From CALRWV02 sp943371965 (GTDB taxonomy: Bacteria > Bacteroidota > JABWAT01), in contig CALRWV020000010.1 in assembly GCA_943371965.1 (NCBI GenBank), positions 32,437-96,436 on the forward strand: a stretch of 64,000 nt of DNA, given 5' to 3'. Below, piece by piece: positions 60,522-64,000 of the stretch (position 1 is the stretch's first letter; every line of letters starts with the position of its first letter). The notes beneath the pieces are model-generated. The model saw only the letters and a list, made by a program, of their open reading frames with translations. It had not been told where the DNA came from and made no database searches. The translations under genes were made by a program, and so were the position numbers.

Positions 60522-60529
60522 CAAAAATA
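60522..60529 (-). promoter_or_regulatory. -7 element directly before the pseudouridine synthase (leaderless start likely)
   Basis: TATTTTTG on the minus strand ends 3 bp before the ATG at 60518. Its spacing is like that at 19031. No Shine-Dalgarno sequence is visible. Confidence 0.5.
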
Positions 60530-60627
60530 CGAAAGGAAGTGATCAGTTGCGAACGGGATCAAAAGGAACAGGGAAAAAGGAGAAAGGAACAGGGAGGAAT
60601 CCATATTACGCATTAGAGCTTTAAGTA

Positions 60628-60712
60628 TGTCATCCTCGCGAAAGCGGGGATCCATTTTTCAATTGTCTACTGCTAACTACAAGCAAAGATTCCCATATCC
60701 ATGGGAATGACA
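60628..60712. repeat. Pair of hairpins bounded by GTCAT/ATGAC ends
   Basis: ATCCTCGC (60632-60639) pairs with GCGGGGAT (60644-60651, one G-T) around a GAAA loop; ATTCCCAT (60689-60696) pairs with ATGGGAAT (60701-60708). The ends read TGTCAT and ATGACA. The 331-bp gap (60525-60855) contains this, the next hairpin and GGAACAGGGA word repeats, and no gene. Confidence 0.7.
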
Positions 60713-60795
60713 AACAATTTTGCCTATTGCGTAATTTTCGAAAAGAGAACAGGGATGAATAGTTATTCAAATTGAATTCTAAACTTTATTGAATG

Positions 60796-60838
60796 GATTC
60801 CCGCCAGTCAGTGGACTGATCAAAGACTTCCGCGGGAA
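60796..60838. repeat. Hairpin with nested palindrome
   Basis: ATTCCCGC (60796-60803) pairs with GCGGGAAT (60831-60838); its loop carries a second palindrome, CAGTC-AGTG-GACTG (60804-60817). Confidence 0.7.
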
Positions 60839-60855
60839 TGACATTACCTCAAAAA

Positions 60856-63186
60856 TCAAAACTCGATTTTCACACCACCAACAGGGAAAAATGCCCATTG
60901 ATAGGCTGTATCAACAGCTTTTTTGTTTCTGTTCCAGAAATAAGCGAATGTGTTTTGTCTGTTGGTAACATTTTCAATTTCAAAGAAGGAAACAACGGTG
61001 AATTTTTCATAATAGGATCTGTGATCAAAACGTAAATCCAAACGGAAATAATCGGGATAACGGACAGAATTGATGGCATCAGGATTTGTCTGATAACGCA
61101 ATGAATTTGTTTGTGCAGATGCTGCCAAATCAATTGGAGTGTAGGGTCTTCCGCTCACATATCTGAATTTGGAACTGAATTCCCATTCTTCATTCAGCTT
61201 GTAACCGCCTGAGATGGTGAAAACATGAGGAATATCAAATGCACCGGAACGTTCAACTCCGTCTGATGCTTTATTTTTTGTATGTGAAAAACTGTACGAA
61301 ACCAAACCGTACAAATGATCGGTCAGTTTTTTCTGAACGAAGAAGTCGATTCCCATGCTTTTTCCGGTTCCTTCACTTTTCAAAGCACCCAATGAAGATG
61401 GACCGAAATCATCACCTTTATTTGCCAGTGAAACGGATGGATTTACTGCTGAAACCGGATAATTGTCATACAATTTTACATATCCTTCAACCGTAACTTT
61501 GATATCGGAATCAGGATAGTAATCAAATCCCAAAACGGTGTGGGTGGCCTTTATGAATTCGAGATTTGAGTTTACCGAATTGGCTCCATAAATCCAGATA
61601 AATTCAGGTGACTGATGGAAAATTCCAACTGAAGCATTCAGTTTCAAAAGTGGATTGACTTCATACGAAATGCCCAAACGCGGATCAAAAGCAAACTTTT
61701 TATCGATGGCATCAAAATAGTTGATCAACCCACCGGCGGTAATGCTGAACTGATCTGTTGGTTTGTAAACGGTTTGGAAAAATCCTTCACCTTTAAAGGA
61801 TTTGAACGTGGAATTCTGAACCAGATCACCTTCATATTTTCCCAAAGAATTGGTGTCTGCTTTGGCAAAAATATCGTAATTGATATTAAAAGTTTTTGCG
61901 CTGATACCGGTATTGATTTCAATTTGATTGTTCACAAAAAGGGAAGCTGTATATTTTGTTCCAACCTGTGATTCAGTTGATTTGTTTTCGAACAGCAGAT
62001 TGTTTCCATTCGGATTGTCTGCATCTTTTATTAAATCAAGCCCTTTATTATCGAATACGTTTTTGGTTGTCCAGAAATACAGGTTTGAATATCCGTTTTT
62101 ACTGAAAATATGTCTCCAGCTGGTTCCTGCCAAATATTGATATCCGCCGGAACGGACATCTTCAGAAATCATTTTGGTTGAATCTTTTTCACTTTCATCC
62201 TGTGTGAAATGAATGTCATCTATTCCAGCCAAGAAGATGAAATTCAGGTCATTTTGCGGATCAATTTTGTGGGTAATTTTTCCATTGTAATTGGTATATT
62301 TGGGAACAGCAGTCAAACCGATGGTTTTGTTGAATAAATCAAGATAGGAAATTCTAGCATTCAGCATGTAAGTTGTATTTGAAGTGATTGGACCTTCCAA
62401 TATTACACCCGCACCTGCCATCGATAAATCAAATGAACCGCTTAATTTTTCACGGTTTCCTTCACGCAGTTTGATATCCAGAACTGAGGATAGTTTATCA
62501 CCGTATGTACTCGGAAATCCACCTGAAAGAAAAGTTGCTTCTGAAATGAATTCAGTCTGAATCATGCCGATTGGTCCACCTGATGAACCCTGTGATCCGA
62601 AATGGTTCAGGTTGGGTATTTCAAATCCATCAATAACATTCAGGTTTTCTGCAGGACTTCCACCGCGAACAATCAAATCATTTCTGGAATCGGTTGTCTG
62701 AACAACACCGGGCATATTCTGAATCATTCTTGAAATATCAGCAGCAGCACCCGGTGCACGGCGGATTTCTTCATAGGAAAGTGCCTGTAAACTTGTTGGA
62801 GTTTCTTTCGGTTTGTAGAAATAGGATGCTTCAACAACAATATCTTCCTTCATCTGAACGGTATTCTGTTCCAATTCGAAATTGATCTGTACCGGTTTGG
62901 ATGGCGATACCACCACATCAGTTTTTATTTGCGGTTCGTAGCCCAACATACTGACTTTTAAATTATAGGTACCAACTGCAATTTTTTCGAAAGCGTAAGT
63001 ACCGTTGACATCGGCTGATGCACCTCTGGTCGAACCAATAACGAGAATATTGGCGCCAATTAGAGGTTCATTGGTTGTTCTGTCCAAGATGGTTCCAAAT
63101 ATTTTTCCGGTTTTTACTTCCTGTGCAGAAAGTGAAACTGCAATCAGCAAAAACAATCCCGAAAGAATTGATTTTATTTTTTTCAT
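60856..63186 (-). CDS. TonB-dependent outer-membrane receptor with carboxypeptidase-regulatory domain
   Basis: 776 aa from the ATG at 63186, chosen for its GGAG; upstream starts at 63195 and 63210 lack one. A signal peptide ends near SLSAQ (residue 22). A regulatory-like domain (about 25-110, IFGTILDRTTNEPLIGANI), a plug (about 125-235, VRGGSPAENLNVIDG) and a barrel ending in FPVGGVKIEF follow. The plug's RMIQNMPGVVQTTDSRNDLIVRG resembles receptors for larger organic ligands. The ligand is unknown. Confidence 0.88.
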   Translation of the reverse strand: MKKIKSILSGLFLLIAVSLSAQEVKTGKIFGTILDRTTNEPLIGANILVIGSTRGASADVNGTYAFEKIAVGTYNLKVSMLGYEPQIKTDVVVSPSKPVQINFELEQNTVQMKEDIVVEASYFYKPKETPTSLQALSYEEIRRAPGAAADISRMIQNMPGVVQTTDSRNDLIVRGGSPAENLNVIDGFEIPNLNHFGSQGSSGGPIGMIQTEFISEATFLSGGFPSTYGDKLSSVLDIKLREGNREKLSGSFDLSMAGAGVILEGPITSNTTYMLNARISYLDLFNKTIGLTAVPKYTNYNGKITHKIDPQNDLNFIFLAGIDDIHFTQDESEKDSTKMISEDVRSGGYQYLAGTSWRHIFSKNGYSNLYFWTTKNVFDNKGLDLIKDADNPNGNNLLFENKSTESQVGTKYTASLFVNNQIEINTGISAKTFNINYDIFAKADTNSLGKYEGDLVQNSTFKSFKGEGFFQTVYKPTDQFSITAGGLINYFDAIDKKFAFDPRLGISYEVNPLLKLNASVGIFHQSPEFIWIYGANSVNSNLEFIKATHTVLGFDYYPDSDIKVTVEGYVKLYDNYPVSAVNPSVSLANKGDDFGPSSLGALKSEGTGKSMGIDFFVQKKLTDHLYGLVSYSFSHTKNKASDGVERSGAFDIPHVFTISGGYKLNEEWEFSSKFRYVSGRPYTPIDLAASAQTNSLRYQTNPDAINSVRYPDYFRLDLRFDHRSYYEKFTVVSFFEIENVTNRQNTFAYFWNRNKKAVDTAYQWAFFPVGGVKIEF

Positions 63187-63339
63187 GTGTGTCTCCATTA
63201 TTTTGTTCATTTAAAAGTTTTGTTCTTATTTAAATACAAAATTCGGTTAAATGGAGGGTTATAAGCCATTTTAAAATGACGGGATAAAGAATTTACAGGA
63301 TGAATGAAGTGTTCGGGCAGATGAAAAATTGCGATTCAA

Positions 63340-63385
63340 AATCCGATTATAGCCCACGGTTGAAACCGTGGGCTATAATCGGATT
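63340..63385. repeat. 46-bp near-perfect palindrome (core TATAGCCCACGGTT)
   Basis: 22-bp arms 63340-63361 and 63364-63385 match perfectly around GA. It shares its core with 63561-63604 but has different outer arms (AATCCGAT/ATCGGATT). It lies in the 477-bp repeat tract 63187-63663. Confidence 0.9.
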
Positions 63386-63389
63386 AAAT

Positions 63390-63424
63390 TCCCCCTTTCT
63401 TAAAGGGGGATTAAAGGGGGTTTT
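63390..63424. repeat. CCCCCTTT/AAAGGGGG hairpin followed by a direct AAAGGGGG
   Basis: Stem CCCCCTTT with AAAGGGGG around CTT, then TTAAAGGGGG again within 15 bp. It adjoins the palindrome at 63340. Confidence 0.75.
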
Positions 63425-63439
63425 GTATTCCCACCACAT

Positions 63440-63558
63440 CAAGTCTGAACTGGGATTAATCAGATTATAGGATTAACAGGATTTTGATTTTTGTATTAAT
63501 CCGGCAATCCAGTAATCCTGAGAATCCTCCATCGGAGTCCTATGGACAAATTCAGACT
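63440..63558. repeat. Word-repeat block bounded by AGTCTGAA/TTCAGACT
   Basis: Short GATTAA/GGATTAACAGGATT words and their inverted forms (ATTAATCC, AATCCTG) between an 8-bp inverted repeat (63442-63449 and 63551-63558). No gene. Confidence 0.6.
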
Positions 63559-63560
63559 AA

Positions 63561-63604
63561 TTCATCTTATAGCCCACGGTTTAAACCGTGGGCTATAAGA
63601 TGAA
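63561..63604. repeat. 44-bp perfect palindrome (core TATAGCCCACGGTTT)
   Basis: 22-bp arms 63561-63582 and 63583-63604 match perfectly. It is the partner of 63340-63385 with outer arms TTCATCT/AGATGAA. Confidence 0.9.
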
Positions 63605-63624
63605 TTTCCACCATTAGTTGCAAA

Positions 63625-63640
63625 TCCGTCTCCCGACGGA
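63625..63640. repeat. 16-mer TCCGTC-N4-GACGGA palindrome
   Basis: TCCGTCTCCCGACGGA, same arms as the 16-mers at 30478 and 55855 with a different centre. Confidence 0.7.
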
Positions 63641-63663
63641 CCACTCGCCACTCACCAACCCCC

Positions 63664-63879
63664 ATATACCGCAAATTCGGGATTTATCATCATTCGGTAA
63701 AATCTGAAATTTACGTGTGGTTACTGCCAACCGGTCCCGAAATCAATTCTGAGTTGTGGAAAAGAAAAGCTGGTTCAGATGAAGTCAATCATGTAATTGA
63801 AATCGGGACAGGGAAACGGATGGAAACGGGAAGTTTCCATCCATCACCGGAATGTCTTGTCCTGAAAAAGGTTGACTAA
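63664..63879 (+). pseudogene. Coding-like remnant without start codon
   Basis: In-frame sequence with protein-like composition runs from the repeats to a TAA at 63877-63879 (YRKFGIYHHSVKSEIYVWLL, then LWKRKAGSDEVNHVIEIG and FHPSPECLVLKKVD). No ATG/GTG with a ribosome site precedes it, and upstream lie repeats. It looks like the 3' end of a broken gene; the family is not recognised. Confidence 0.4.
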
Positions 63880-64000
63880 TTCGCGTTTACTTTTTCATGT
63901 TTGGGTTTGTAATAATTTTTCCATGTTCTTTTGAGTTCTCCAACGCAGTGATGTGCCAGTTCCGGAGTTTTGTTTTCCAAACTCCGGTGCGGACGTTCAT
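63876..64000 (-). mobile_element. IS3-family transposase, C-terminal end (continues beyond the window)
   Basis: On the minus strand the frame reads ERPHRSLENKTPELAHHC and ends ...KPKHEKVNAN-stop at 63876. ERPHRSLENKTP is the hallmark end of the integrase (rve) domain of IS3-type transposases. Only 40 codons are inside the window. Its stop overlaps the stop of the plus-strand remnant; the IS end and inverted repeat are not identifiable. Confidence 0.75.

Noticed and set aside
63187..63663. CRISPR array
   Set aside because: The repeats are palindromes of different types without regular spacers.
1..64000. tRNA, rRNA, tmRNA or other stable RNA genes
   Set aside because: None of the conserved sequences or cloverleaf patterns was found by eye; a covariance search would be decisive.

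Overview
This is an AT-rich bacterial chromosome segment of about 64 kb. The best fit is the Bacteroidota/Chlorobi/Ignavibacteria (FCB) group. The evidence is TonB-dependent receptors with carboxypeptidase-regulatory N-termini, a type IX secretion C-terminal tail (QNYPNPFNPTT), bacillithiol enzyme BshC, biotin-dependent acyl-CoA carboxylase parts plus methylmalonyl-CoA mutase, and promoters of the TTTG-N19/20-TAnnTTTG type. The genus cannot be fixed from sequence alone. No rRNA, tRNA, CRISPR array or prophage was seen.

Layout. 1-5.4 kb: DinG-type helicase (cut by the window edge), rhodanese, a triple tandem hairpin repeat, PpiC lipoprotein, TPR and zinc-ribbon proteins. 5.4-9.6 kb: a TPP-riboswitch-controlled outer-membrane receptor (minus strand) and two TonB proteins. 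9.7-15 kb: a partner-switching module (two SpoIIE phosphatases, STAS antagonist, RsbW-like kinase) running into an AgmX-like lipoprotein, YqeY, CvpA and MutS2. 18.4-27.3 kb: outer-membrane barrel, UvrD-like helicase, biotin carboxylase and biotin carrier, an embedded toxin-antitoxin pair, an NAD-dependent epimerase, methylmalonyl-CoA mutase and dCMP deaminase. 27.4-31.1 kb: pgi, a DUF559 nuclease gene enclosed by four related palindromic repeats, ribD and ribE. 31.2-36 kb: small membrane proteins, an Mla-type lipid transporter (mlaE, mlaF, mlaD), YihY and a Fur-family regulator. 36-44.5 kb: carA, DUF3108, gamma carbonic anhydrase, SPOUT methyltransferase, geranylgeranyl reductase, SDR, lipB, STAS, K+ transporter and mtgA. 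44.6-46.8 kb: a second TonB-dependent receptor. 46.8-52.7 kb: a six-gene minus-strand envelope-glycan operon (three GT2 enzymes, a flippase-like protein, a NodB-type deacetylase, a radical SAM enzyme). 52.8-64 kb: greA with a leader terminator, a PD40 propeller protein, a DUF4032 kinase-like protein, an AgmX lipoprotein between palindromic elements, bshC, a T9SS cargo protein, a pseudouridine synthase, a third TonB-dependent receptor, a repeat-rich intergenic tract and the 3' end of an IS3-type transposase.

How it fits together. The TonB proteins and AgmX-like lipoproteins can energise the three outer-membrane receptors. The carboxylase and mutase genes belong to propionyl/methylmalonyl-CoA metabolism. 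The Mla genes, YihY and the glycan operon all concern the envelope. The least-explained content is the set of palindromic intergenic elements: several families keep a fixed core or loop while their pairing arms change in step. The DUF559 gene bracketed by inverted repeats is the best candidate here for an undescribed mobile or repeat-maintaining system.
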